A stretch of 64,000 nt of DNA, taken from positions 124,001 to 188,000 of the forward strand of contig CAVXZE010000021.1 in the NCBI GenBank assembly GCA_963766175.1, given 5' to 3'. Positions 8,107 through 16,522 of the stretch are shown one piece after another; positions within the stretch are counted from its first letter, which is position 1; each line of letters begins with the position of its first letter. The position numbers were made by a program, and so were the translations under genes. Below the pieces are notes generated by a model. The model made no database searches. It was given only the letters and a program-made list of their open reading frames with translations, and had not been told where the DNA came from. Source of the stretch: CAVXZE01 sp963766175 (GTDB lineage: Bacteria; Myxococcota_A; UBA9160; UBA6930).

Positions 8107-9341
8107 CCGGCTGTGTCCTCCTCCTCGAGCCTCGACGGTGACAGAAGATCTCTGGTGACGGCCTCTAGATCGAGCCGATCGATCTCGTAGTCGTCGGCCG
8201 GTCGAATCGGCGCGCCCCGCGCGAAGCGATGGGGATGAAAGCCGGAGATGTCGACCGTCTGGGCCTCGCCCTCGAGAATCGTCTCGCTCATCACCAGACC
8301 GATGGCTGGCGAGATCTTGAAGCCCATGCCCGAGAATCCGGTGCAGCAGAACAGTCCTTCGGCACCGGGAATGGGACCGAGGAGCGCGCGGTTGTCGGGC
8401 GTCATGGTGTAGTAGCCGGTGACCTGGCGGACGATGCCCGCCTCGGCCAGCGAGGGAATGCGGTAGGCGGCCCGCCGCAGCTTGGCTTCGATCGAGCTCT
8501 CGGAGACCTCGGGCTCGACCGATTCGGGATCGAGGCTGCGCGGGCCCTCGAAGCCACCCAGCAAGGCCTGGATCTGCCCTTCCGGGCGGAAGTAGATCCC
8601 CAACGAGGAGTCGATGCAGGCCCGCTTCGGGGCTCCGTCGACGCTGGAACGAGTCAGGATCAGGACGTCATGGTGCTCACACTCGAGGGGGAGCGGGATG
8701 CCGGCCTGGTCGAAGAGGCGTCGACTCCACGCGCCCGCCGCGACCACGACGACGGGCGCGTCGATCGGCCCGGCGTCGGTCTCGACACCCACGACGCACC
8801 CTCCGTCGATCCGCAGACCCCGGACGCGGCAGCCGAGGCGGTAGCTCGCACCGCGCTCCCGCGCGCAGGCGAGAAAGTCGCCGGCTACCGTGGCGCCATC
8901 CGCGTAGCCGGAATCGGGCTCGTAGGCGGCGACCTCCACGTCGTCCAGCCGCCAGCCGGGCTCCAGCTCGCGAAGCTCCTCGCGTGTCACGACCTGCGTG
9001 TTGACACCACAAGCCTTCTGCATCTCCACGTTGGCTCGAAGCCGGGCCGCCTGCGAGACCGGAACGATGCGGAAGAACCCGGTGCGCCGGAAGCTACTGG
9101 GACGTCCCAATCGCTCCTGCCACTGATGGAAGTACGCGAGGCTCAGGAGCGCGAGGTGGACTTCGGGCGGGTAGGTGTAGTGCATCCGCACCAGCCCGGA
9201 GGAGCTTCCGCTAGCCCCTGCCGCGACGTAGGCCTGGTCGAGGACGAGGATGCGCCCCGCCCCTCGCTCCGCGAGATGGAAGGCGATCGAGGCCCCCATC
9301 ACACCTGCACCGACGATCACGACCTCTGCAGTCTCAGCCAC
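8103..9341 (-). CDS. FAD-dependent oxidoreductase (DadA / sarcosine-oxidase-like), upstream copy
   Basis: A 412-residue flavoprotein with EVVIVGAGVMGASIAFHLAE at the N-terminus and the C-terminal FAD-binding stretch LFCCTGFSGMGFKISPAIG. The segment GASGSSSGLVRMHYTYP is the family region next to the isoalloxazine ring, where sarcosine oxidases often have a covalent or polar contact. It is only distantly similar to the gene that overlaps it downstream, so this is not a recent duplication. It ends with an ATGA overlap. Together with the M19, MlrC and M24 genes it forms a likely amine or peptide catabolic operon. Confidence 0.85.
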   Translation of the reverse strand: MAETAEVVIVGAGVMGASIAFHLAERGAGRILVLDQAYVAAGASGSSSGLVRMHYTYPPEVHLALLSLAYFHQWQERLGRPSSFRRTGFFRIVPVSQAARLRANVEMQKACGVNTQVVTREELRELEPGWRLDDVEVAAYEPDSGYADGATVAGDFLACARERGASYRLGCRVRGLRIDGGCVVGVETDAGPIDAPVVVVAAGAWSRRLFDQAGIPLPLECEHHDVLILTRSSVDGAPKRACIDSSLGIYFRPEGQIQALLGGFEGPRSLDPESVEPEVSESSIEAKLRRAAYRIPSLAEAGIVRQVTGYYTMTPDNRALLGPIPGAEGLFCCTGFSGMGFKISPAIGLVMSETILEGEAQTVDISGFHPHRFARGAPIRPADDYEIDRLDLEAVTRDLLSPSRLEEEDTAG

Positions 9342-9398
9342 GTCCGCTCTCTCCCCGGATCCAGCTTTCCGACGGCCCGAGCGCGCCGGGAGAGCTTC

Positions 9399-10400
9399 TC
9401 ACTTCCAGAGCCCCCGGCACACGCCCAGCCAGTTCTCTCCGAGGATTCCCCGGATCTCCCGCTCTCCATAGCCGCGGTGGAGCAGCTCCTCCGTGATTCG
9501 GGGGACCTCCTCCGGCTCCAGCTGCTGCATGTCCTGGTAGCCGCTCTCCGGCGGATATCGGTCGGGCATGCGCGCCACGAAGGTCATGAAAGTCTCGAGG
9601 TCGTATACGTAGTCGAGACCGAGACCGACGTGCTCGGGCCCCACCAGGTTGGCGACGTGGTCGATGTGATCGACCAGACGTTTCGGCGTCGCCCCACCCT
9701 CGCCGAGGAACCCACTCAGCCCGGTCATTCCCAGCACGCCGCCCTTGGCCGCGCAGGCCTGGATCTGATCGTCCCAGACGCATCGGTCGTGATCGCAGAG
9801 CACCCGGACGTTGGTGTGCGAGATGATGACCGGTGACTGCGAGGCCTCGATCGTCTCCATGGTGGTCCGATAGCCGGTGTGCGCGCAATCGACGATCATC
9901 CCCACGCGGTTCATCTCGGCGATCAGCTCCCGTCCGAAGTCGGTGAGGCCCGTGTCTTCGGAGACGTGGCACCCACACCCGACCCGGTTCTTCTCGTTGT
10001 AGGCCATCAGCGCGTGGCGCACGCCGAGCTTGTAGTAGAAATCGACCCAGTCCAGGTTGTCCTCGAAGGGTGCGGTTCCCTGGAAGTGAAAGCCCACCGC
10101 CAGCTTCCCCGTCTCCTTCGCCCGTAGCACCTCCTCCGCCGACTCCACCAGGACGCATGTCTCGGAGCGCTCGCGGACGAAGCGCCGGTGGTCGGCAATC
10201 TGCTGGGCGGCCGCACCGAAATCCATGCCGTCGATGGCGAGCGTAATCGTCGCGAAGTCGAAGCCGGAACCAGCAAAGCGGGCGAAGAGATCCGCCTTCC
10301 GTTCAGGAAGCCCGGGCGTGATGATCGGGAGCGTCATGTCCCAGACCAGGGCGTCCTCGTGCAGCTCCGCGGCCTCCGCGGAGATTCCCCATCGACTCAT
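9399..10400 (-). CDS. Membrane dipeptidase-like protein (M19 / renal dipeptidase fold), altered metal site
   Basis: A 333-residue protein starting at ATG 10400 after AGGAGCTGCA. The fold is clearly that of M19 zinc dipeptidases: GVRHALMAYN, GLTDFGRELIAEMNRVGM, DCAHTGYRT, SHTNVR and GLGLDYV follow the family order, and the second His, third His, Arg and final Asp are kept. However, the N-terminal HxD metal ligands are absent (VWDMTLP), and the bridging Glu is Gln (FHFQG instead of the usual vEG). A binuclear zinc centre is therefore doubtful. There is no signal peptide. The gene is 26 bases downstream of the MlrC homologue. Confidence 0.8.
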   Translation of the reverse strand: MSRWGISAEAAELHEDALVWDMTLPIITPGLPERKADLFARFAGSGFDFATITLAIDGMDFGAAAQQIADHRRFVRERSETCVLVESAEEVLRAKETGKLAVGFHFQGTAPFEDNLDWVDFYYKLGVRHALMAYNEKNRVGCGCHVSEDTGLTDFGRELIAEMNRVGMIVDCAHTGYRTTMETIEASQSPVIISHTNVRVLCDHDRCVWDDQIQACAAKGGVLGMTGLSGFLGEGGATPKRLVDHIDHVANLVGPEHVGLGLDYVYDLETFMTFVARMPDRYPPESGYQDMQQLEPEEVPRITEELLHRGYGEREIRGILGENWLGVCRGLWK

Positions 10401-10426
10401 TGCAGCTCCTTCTCGTCTAGACGCGG

Positions 10427-11926
10427 TCAGCCGGCGAACGGATCTTCCACGAATGGCCACAGACGCCCGGTGTCGGCGCGTCGCAGGGGAATCACCGTCA
10501 TGTCACCGGGGAGAGCGCCGAGATCGCCGGCGTAGAGCACCTGCCTGCTGATCGGCGCGAAGCTGGCGTGGAAGTGCTGGGTCGACTTCACCACCAGAAT
10601 GTGCTTCTTCTCGGGGTCGACCCCCACGCCCGAAAAGATCGACGTGGAGTACCCCTGCCCACGTCGAGTGGTGAGGACGACGTCGATGCCGCGCTCGGGG
10701 GCGTCGCTGGTCTCGCCTCCCGGGTGCACCTTGATCCCCGCGGCAGCACCGAGCGAAATCGGCACCCCGCCTATCGTGTTCTCGAGCTCGTCGGACAGAC
10801 CCACGACGGTGACCTCGACGTCGACGGGATCGCCGGAAGTGGGGCCGAGCTTGCCGCCGATGCGCAGCTGGAGCCGCTCGCCCACTCCCGCATCCTGGCA
10901 GATCTCCACCGCCACCGGATCCCAGAGCGGCCCGATGGCGGCGTTCTCGATGCCTCGCTTCATCATCTCCACCAGGAAGAAGGTGGAGTCGCTCGGCGCG
11001 CCGCCCCCGGCGTTGTCCGCCGTGTCCGCGATGGTGATCGGGCCCTCCGAAGCCGAGGCGGCCTGGGTGAGGCAGGCGTCCATCGTCTGGGTAGGCGTGC
11101 ACACGGCGTCCCGGAGCGAGAAGAACTTGCGGCCCATCTCTTCGGCGAGCCGGGCGCCGCGGGCCGCGTCTCCGTCCGTCACCACCACCATCGTCGCACC
11201 GAGATCGGGAACGTCTCCGTAGGGAAAGCCGTGGCCGAGCCAGACATTGAGAATTCCCTCCTGGCCTTCCAGGACGGTGAACTCGTCCACGAAGCTCCGC
11301 ATCGGCTCGGCGGTGGTGGGAACCAGACCGATCATTCGGCAATCGAAGGTCGAAACCACCGGCTTCACCTTGCCCTCGGCCGCGTCGGCGAGGATCGCGA
11401 AGAGGTCGAGCATCCGGTTCATGACGTCGACGTGCGGGTACTCCTTGTAGCCAACCAGAGCCGTCGCGTGCTCGACCATCCGAGCCGTCACGTGACAATG
11501 GAGGTCGAGCTCCGCTCCCACCGGAACTTCGGGACCCACCAGCTCGCGCGCGCGCGTCAGGATGTCGCCCTCGCAGTCGTCGTAGCCCTCGGCCACCATG
11601 GCACCGTGGAGCATGAGCAGCACTCCCTCGACCGGCATGGCCGCCCTCAGATCCGAGAGCAGCTCGTCGCGCAGCTCTTCGTAGAAGGCCCGCGGCGTCG
11701 GACCCGCGGGCTGCGCGAAGGCGAAGAGCCCCTCGGCCACCTCCCAGCCGCGCTCGGAGGCCACCTTGCCCAGCAGCGCCCGGGCGCCCAGGACCGCCGG
11801 CGGGTCCTGCTCGCGCGGGTCCGAGCGGTGAACGAGCAGAGAATCCTTCCACACGTTCGGCCCCGTCGGCACCGGGGAGAAGGTGTTCGTCTCCGTCGCC
11901 AGCATTCCCAGGAACATCCGTTTCAT
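10427..11926 (-). CDS. M81 family metallopeptidase (MlrC, microcystinase C-like)
   Basis: A 499-residue protein starting at ATG 11926 behind GGGAGGAGAACC. The start MFLGMLATETNTFSPVPTG is the signature of the MlrC N-terminal domain, and GAELDLHCHVT with YKEYPHVDV provides the Asp/His zinc ligands of the family. MlrC of sphingomonads cleaves linearised microcystin and its Adda-containing tetrapeptide. Most homologues in soil and marine bacteria have unknown substrates. The start codon shares one base with the stop of a truncated serine hydrolase. No cyanotoxin-specific mlrA or mlrB is present, so microcystin degradation is not implied. Confidence 0.85.
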   Translation of the reverse strand: MKRMFLGMLATETNTFSPVPTGPNVWKDSLLVHRSDPREQDPPAVLGARALLGKVASERGWEVAEGLFAFAQPAGPTPRAFYEELRDELLSDLRAAMPVEGVLLMLHGAMVAEGYDDCEGDILTRARELVGPEVPVGAELDLHCHVTARMVEHATALVGYKEYPHVDVMNRMLDLFAILADAAEGKVKPVVSTFDCRMIGLVPTTAEPMRSFVDEFTVLEGQEGILNVWLGHGFPYGDVPDLGATMVVVTDGDAARGARLAEEMGRKFFSLRDAVCTPTQTMDACLTQAASASEGPITIADTADNAGGGAPSDSTFFLVEMMKRGIENAAIGPLWDPVAVEICQDAGVGERLQLRIGGKLGPTSGDPVDVEVTVVGLSDELENTIGGVPISLGAAAGIKVHPGGETSDAPERGIDVVLTTRRGQGYSTSIFSGVGVDPEKKHILVVKSTQHFHASFAPISRQVLYAGDLGALPGDMTVIPLRRADTGRLWPFVEDPFAG

Positions 11927-12249
11927 CAGGTTCTCCTCCCGTGGTCGAGGCGAGGCGCCGCCCGGAGGCCGGCGTGCAGGTAGCGCTTTACCGGCGCGTC
12001 GAGCTCGACTGAGCCCTCGTCGACCAGCTGCATGATCAGTGTGGTCGTAAAGAGCTTGGTGATGGAGCCGATCTGGAAGACCGAGTCCGCGGTGACCTCG
12101 ACGCCGGTGTTGCGGTTCACCACGCCGGTGGCGGTCTCGAAGATCTGGTCTCCCCGCCCCACGGCGAGGGCGGCTCCGACGACGCCGTGCTTTGCGGCCC
12201 GGTCCTCCAGCAAAGCTCCCAGGGTCGGAAGCTGGGATTCGACGGTCAT
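11926..12249 (-). pseudogene. N-terminal fragment of a class-C beta-lactamase-like serine hydrolase
   Basis: 107 codons from ATG 12249, behind a strong AGGAGGAGCAG site. The text TLGALLEDRAAKHGVVGAAL, FQIGSITKLFTTTLIMQLVDEG and LDAPVKRYL is the N-terminal third of a beta-lactamase/transpeptidase-like hydrolase, including the catalytic SxxK (SITK). Family members have about 350-450 residues and also need a YxN and an HxG motif. Here the homology stops after KRYL and the frame ends about 14 codons later, exactly at the start of mlrC (TGATG). It is most likely a deletion remnant kept as a leader cistron for mlrC. A functional short protein is unlikely. Confidence 0.75.
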
Positions 12250-12313
12250 CTGCTCCTCCTCACGCTGCTCCGAAAGGGCTTCACGAGGTTCGGCGGCGGA
12301 GGACATCATACCT

Positions 12314-12338
12314 TCAGTATCATCTTCCACCATACTGA
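12314..12338. promoter_or_regulatory. Inverted repeat in a divergent promoter region
   Basis: TCAGTAT and ATACTGA form a perfect 7-base inverted repeat separated by 11 bases. It lies between the divergent starts at 12249 and 12367. Size and position fit an operator for a dimeric regulator controlling both transcripts. No regulator gene is adjacent, so the partner is unknown. Confidence 0.4.
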
Positions 12339-12366
12339 GAGACCCTCGAGGATTGGAGGAGAGCCG

Positions 12367-13551
12367 ATGCGAAGCAAGACCGTCAGTGCCGCACTGCCCG
12401 CACCCATCACCGGAGCTCCAAGCAAAGAGGAGCTGGCGAGCCGTCTGGCGAAGGTTCAGGACCTGATGCGGGAGGAGGCGCTCGACACCTACGTCAGCTT
12501 CGACCCCGTCAACATCTACTACCTCACCCACTTCGCCAACAACGTCCACGAGCGGCCGTTTCTGCTGGTGATTCCGAAGCGGGGAACGCCGACCATGGTG
12601 GCGCCCCTGCTGGAGACGAGCCATGTCAAGGCTCGCGCGCTCTGCGATCTCGACTACGCCACCTACTACGAGTTTCCGGCGCCGGAAGGCGAGAACTGGT
12701 TCGATGTCTATCGCACCCTGATCGACGCCAGCGCGCGCGTGGGCGTGGAGTCGGCCATGCCGGTCGGTATCTGCCAGCGGACACCGGGGGAGACGGTGGT
12801 GACGGACCTGATCGACGAAGTGCGCCTCGTCAAGTCGGACTACGAGATCGGCCGCAACGTCCACGCCTGCCAGGTGGTCGAACTCGGGCACGAGAAGCTC
12901 CTGGAGATCTGTCGCCCGGGCGTCATCGAGGGGATGATCTACGCAGCGGCCTCCCAGGCGATGATGGCCCGGATTCTGTCGGACGTTCCCCACGCCAACA
13001 TCGTCGTGACCAAAGCGGTCGGCGCGGTCTGGCCGCCTTCGCTCTCGCACGACCCCCACCTGGTTCCCACCTTCGGCACCACGATGGAGGAAGGCGGACC
13101 CCACGTCAGCATCGTCTTCGCCCAGGTGGACGGATACGGCGTCGAGCTGGAGCGCAGCTTCTTCCTGGGCTCCGTCCCCGAGCGGGCGAAGGCCCCCTTC
13201 GAGGCGATGCTCGAGGCGCGGGCCCGGGCCTACCAGCTCGCCCGGCCCGGCGCCGTCATGAGCGAGATCGATACGGCCGTCCGCCAGGTGATCGAGGATC
13301 GCGGCTACGGAGATCGCATCCTTCACCGCACCGGACACGGATTCGGCATCACCGGCCACGAGGCGCCCTATCTCGCCGAGGGATACGACCGGGAGCTCGA
13401 GTCGGGAATGCTGATCAGCATAGAGCCGGGAATCTACATTCCCGGTCAGGGAGGCTCCCGACACTCCGACACGGTGCTGGTCACCGACGACGGCTGCGTG
13501 AGCCTGACCCACGCTCCCGAAACTCTCGAGGAGCTGACGATTCCGCTCTGA
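12367..13551 (+). CDS. M24 (Xaa-Pro peptidase / creatinase-like) family protein
   Basis: A 394-residue protein starting at ATG 12367 behind TTGGAGGAGAGCCG. It has an N-terminal creatinase/prolidase domain (about 1-150) and a C-terminal pita-bread fold (RTGHGFGITGHEAPYL, SIEPGIYIPGQGGS). The five metal ligands of true M24 peptidases (D, D, H, E, E) are not all kept. The first Asp is missing in VSIVFAQVDGYG, the second is Glu in VELERSF, and the last Glu is replaced in RHSDTVLV. Loss of metal ligands is the hallmark of creatinase, which hydrolyses creatine to sarcosine and urea and is about the same length. Adjacent sarcosine-oxidase-like genes make a creatinase-type reaction attractive but unproven. 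Confidence 0.8.
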   Translation: MRSKTVSAALPAPITGAPSKEELASRLAKVQDLMREEALDTYVSFDPVNIYYLTHFANNVHERPFLLVIPKRGTPTMVAPLLETSHVKARALCDLDYATYYEFPAPEGENWFDVYRTLIDASARVGVESAMPVGICQRTPGETVVTDLIDEVRLVKSDYEIGRNVHACQVVELGHEKLLEICRPGVIEGMIYAAASQAMMARILSDVPHANIVVTKAVGAVWPPSLSHDPHLVPTFGTTMEEGGPHVSIVFAQVDGYGVELERSFFLGSVPERAKAPFEAMLEARARAYQLARPGAVMSEIDTAVRQVIEDRGYGDRILHRTGHGFGITGHEAPYLAEGYDRELESGMLISIEPGIYIPGQGGSRHSDTVLVTDDGCVSLTHAPETLEELTIPL

Positions 13552-13666
13552 GGTCACGGGATCGGGCGCCGACTCCATGTGCTATCACTGCTTCGCATCC
13601 CCTGCCGGTCGAGGCGCCCCGGAAGCCGCGGGGCCCGGGATCGAGGAATGAGCCGATAGCGCAGCC

Positions 13667-14581
13667 GTGACGGAGCGGAGAGAAAGGCCTTCGATCGCCA
13701 TCGTCGGAGCCGGCAAGGTGGGAACCGCCGTCGGCGCGCTCGCCGCCCGCGCCGGCTATCGGGTGACCGCCGTCGCGGGAAGGGACCGTCTCCGCACCGA
13801 GCAGGCCGCGAGCCGGATCGGTGCCGAGGTGCCGGTTCTCTCCCCGCGCGAGGCGGCGGGCCGAGCCGAACTCGTCCTGCTGGCGATGCCCGACGACGCC
13901 ATCGAAGCCGCGTGCCGCGAGCTCGTGGCAGCCCGCGCCTTCGCGCGGGGAAGCCTCGTCGCACACTGCTCGGGAGCTCTCAGCAGCGAGTGCCTGGATC
14001 CGGCTCGGCGGGAGCTCGGCTGCCATGTCGCCTCGTTCCATCCCCTCCAGAGCTTCCCCACCGTCGAGGCGGCGCTCGCCAGCCTGCCCGGTAGCTACTG
14101 CTTTGACGAGGGAGACGAGGCCGCCCTCGAGGCGCTCGAGGAGCTGGGCGCCGCCATCGGCGCTCGCTGCGTGCGCATCGAAACTCAACACAAATCCCTG
14201 TACCACGCGGCGGCGGTGATGGCCTGCAACTACCTGACCGGGCTCCTGGACGCGGCCCTCACCCTGGCGACAGCCGCCCAGATCGAACGCCAGACGGCCT
14301 GGCGGGCTCTCGAACCCCTGATTCGAGCGACCGTCGAGAACATTTCGAAGCTCGGCGCGGAAGGCGCGCTCACCGGGCCGATCGCCCGCGGCGACCTCGG
14401 GACCGTGAGCGCACATCTCGCGGCCCTCGACGAGAGTGCACCCGAGCTATCCGGCCTCTATCGGGCGCTCGGAAGCTGGACCGTGGACCTGGCGCTGCGC
14501 AAGGGCTCCATCGACGAGAACGCCGCCCGCGCCCTGCTCGAAGCGCTAGCAGGCCTGATCCGAAAGGGGAGGACGACGTGA
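13667..14581 (+). CDS. Rossmann-like and DUF2520 domain-containing protein
   Basis: A 304-residue protein starting at GTG 13667. The N-terminal NAD(P)-type Rossmann fold begins SIAIVGAGKVGTAVGALAAR. The C-terminal DUF2520 domain contains SFHPLQSFPT and the helical HKSLYHAAAVMACNYLTGLLDAA segment, resembling the ketopantoate/6-phosphogluconate dehydrogenase class. Its biological reaction is not established. Members often sit near pantothenate genes, but none is seen here. The stop overlaps the GTG of the following penicillin-acylase pseudogene (GTGA). Confidence 0.8.
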   Translation: MTERRERPSIAIVGAGKVGTAVGALAARAGYRVTAVAGRDRLRTEQAASRIGAEVPVLSPREAAGRAELVLLAMPDDAIEAACRELVAARAFARGSLVAHCSGALSSECLDPARRELGCHVASFHPLQSFPTVEAALASLPGSYCFDEGDEAALEALEELGAAIGARCVRIETQHKSLYHAAAVMACNYLTGLLDAALTLATAAQIERQTAWRALEPLIRATVENISKLGAEGALTGPIARGDLGTVSAHLAALDESAPELSGLYRALGSWTVDLALRKGSIDENAARALLEALAGLIRKGRTT

Positions 14582-16286
14582 GAGGAAAGGCGATCGCCAG
14601 TGTCGCGTAGATCGCGCTGGGACTGACAGGCATCTCATGCGCGAGTGAAAGCGAGCAGGCCATCGAGGTCCAGGGACTCCAGAAGCCGGCCGAGGTGCTG
14701 ATCGATCGTTGGGGAGTGCCGCACATCTACGCCGGCGATCACTACGATGCCTTCTTCGTGCAGGGCTACAACGCGGCGCGAGACCGGCTCTGGCAGATCG
14801 ACCTCTGGCGACGCCGCGGTCTGGGACGCCTTTCCGAGGTGTTCGGCGGAGCCTACGCGGAGCAGGACCGGGCGTCCAGACTGTTCCTCTACAGGGGCGA
14901 TATGTATCGGGAGTGGCTCGCCTACGGATCGGATGCCAAGCGCATCGCCGAGGCATTCGTGGCGGGCATCAACGCCTTCGTGACGCGGACGGAACAGGAC
15001 CCCTCCCTGCTCTCTCCCGAGTTTGCACTGCTCGGCTACCGACCGGCCCGTTGGCAAGCGAGCGACGTGGTGCACATCCGCAGCCACGGGCTGTGGCGAA
15101 ACGTGAAGAGCGAGGTGACGCGCGCACGGGTCACCTGCCGCTTCGGCCTCGAGACCGACGCCCTGCGCAGAAAGCTCACACCCGATTGGAGGCCAGTGCT
15201 TCCCGACGGTCTGGATCCGTGCTCGATTCCGGAAGACGTCCTGCGTGACTACGACGTCGGGAGTCGAGTTCGACAAACCCGAAGCAGACATCGCACTGGA
15301 GGACTCGGGCGCGTCTCGCGATGGTGCCGGCTCCAACAACTGGGCCGTCTCCCCGGCGCGTACGGCGACCGGCAGACCCATCCTGGCCAACGACCCTCAC
15401 CGCGGCCACGGTGTTCCCTCGCTGCGATACATCGCTCACCTGGCGGCGCCTGGTCTGAACGTGATCGGCGCTGGCGAGCCGGCCCTCCCGGGCATCTCCA
15501 TCGGCCACAACAAGCGCGTTGCCTTTGGACTCACGATCTTCGCGCTGGATCAGGAAGACCTGTACGTCTACGAGATGCATCCGGAGGATCCCGGCAGTTA
15601 CCGCTACCGGGGAGACTGGTTGCCCTTCGAGACGGTCGGAGAGACGATCGAGATCCGGGATGCGCCCGACCTCGAGGCAACCATCAAGTTCACGCGCCAC
15701 GGGCCCGTCGTCTTCGAAGATCCGGAAGAGCACCGGGCGTTCGCCGTGCGTGCGGGCTGGCTCGAGCCGGGTATGGCGCCCTATTTCGGCAGCGTCGAGT
15801 ACATGCGCGCACAGAACTGGCGCGAGTTCGTCGCCGCACTCAACCGCTGGGGCGCCCCGGCAGAAAACCAGGTCTACGCCGACATCGACGGAAACATCGG
15901 CTACAAGCCCGCCGGCCTGGTGAGGGTCCTGGCCCCTGAGGATGCCGCCCCCCTGCTCGAGTACGCCGATCCGGTGCAGGCGCTCGCCTACCTGCAGAAT
16001 CAGAGTGCGGAGCGCGACGCCTTCCTGGCGCAGACGCTCGCGCAGGCACTCACCACCATGGAAAGTCGCTTGGGCACAGACTCGACGCAATGGAAATGGG
16101 GTGCGCTGCACCAGGTCGCTTTCGCTCACCCGCTCGCCCATCGCGCACAGGGGGACCTCCTGGCCCGCATGACCCTGCCGAGCTACCCGCGAGGCGGTCG
16201 AGGAGCACACGGTCGAGCGGATCGTTCTTCGGCCCGCCCCGGCGCTTGACGAGAAGAAAGAAGCGGGTAATTTACCGGTGCCATGA
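14578..16286 (+). pseudogene. Penicillin acylase family protein, decayed (nonsense, frameshifts, deletions)
   Basis: Reading from GTG 14578, a lipoprotein signal (IALGLTGISCAS) is broken by an in-frame TAG at 14608. The alpha-subunit region follows in the same frame (VPHIYAGDHYDAFFVQGYNAARDRLWQ). Near 15255 the frame changes. The second frame carries the autocatalytic Ser nucleophile in GAGSNNWAVSP (about 15332) and ILANDPHRGH. After DIDGNIGYKPAG the text jumps to the family's late WKWGALHQVAFAHPL, so a large internal segment is missing. A third frame near 16190 gives the C-terminal EAVEEHTVERIVLRP. Intact relatives have about 700-800 residues. This gene cannot make a working acylase. Confidence 0.85.
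16246..16273 (+). promoter_or_regulatory. Possible sigma-70 promoter for the asd leader
   Basis: TTGACG and TAATTT are separated by 16 bases at the end of the penicillin acylase pseudogene. The -35 matches five of six consensus bases; the -10 is weak. A start near 16280 would place transcription almost at the ATG of the leader ORF. Confidence 0.4.
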
Positions 16287-16423
16287 GTCTGCGTTCGTCA
16301 GCCGCTTCTCTCGATTTCTTCGCACCCGGGGCCGGGACCGCTCCGGCCAGCGGAGCCTTCTGGCTGACGACGGCAAAGAAGACCAAGCGACCGACCCCGC
16401 CCCAGGGGAGCGGAGGGTCCTAG
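16283..16423 (+). CDS. Putative leader peptide of an asd attenuator (46 aa)
   Basis: A short frame from ATG 16283 to TAG 16421. Its residues 29-38 read TTAKKTKRPT: four Thr and three Lys in ten codons (16367-16396), directly before the strand that can form an antiterminator (16405-16413). Thr and Lys are end products of the aspartate pathway, in which the downstream gene acts. There is no clear ribosome site, and the predicted transcript starts only a few bases upstream, so translation could be leaderless. The architecture resembles classical amino-acid attenuation, but the peptide has no known homologue that I recognise. Confidence 0.4.
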   Translation: MSLRSSAASLDFFAPGAGTAPASGAFWLTTAKKTKRPTPPQGSGGS

Positions 16424-16455
16424 CCGGCAGACACGGCAGAAAAGCAGCTGGCACG

Positions 16456-16489
16456 AACCCCGTTCCCCATAGGGAGCGGGGTTTTCTTG
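16456..16489 (+). terminator. Rho-independent terminator / attenuator hairpin ahead of asd
   Basis: A 12-bp stem (AACCCCGTTCCC with GGGAGCGGGGTT, one G-U pair, CATA loop) followed by TTTTCTTG. It lies 33 bases upstream of the asd start, so it must be bypassed for asd expression from the 16246 promoter. The 5' arm (16460-16468) can alternatively pair over nine bases with GGGGAGCGG at 16405-16413, which overlaps the end of the leader ORF. Confidence 0.75.
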
Positions 16490-16522
16490 TTTGAAATTCT
16501 CGTATTGCGAAAGGAGACCCAG

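Noticed and set aside
10427..11926. Microcystin degradation locus (mlr)
   Set aside because: Only an MlrC homologue is present; mlrA, mlrB and mlrD are missing, and MlrC-family proteins are common in unrelated contexts.
14608..14610. TAG in the penicillin acylase read as pyrrolysine
   Set aside because: It lies in the signal peptide, where no catalytic residue is needed, and the gene has further frameshifts and deletions, so it is a nonsense lesion.
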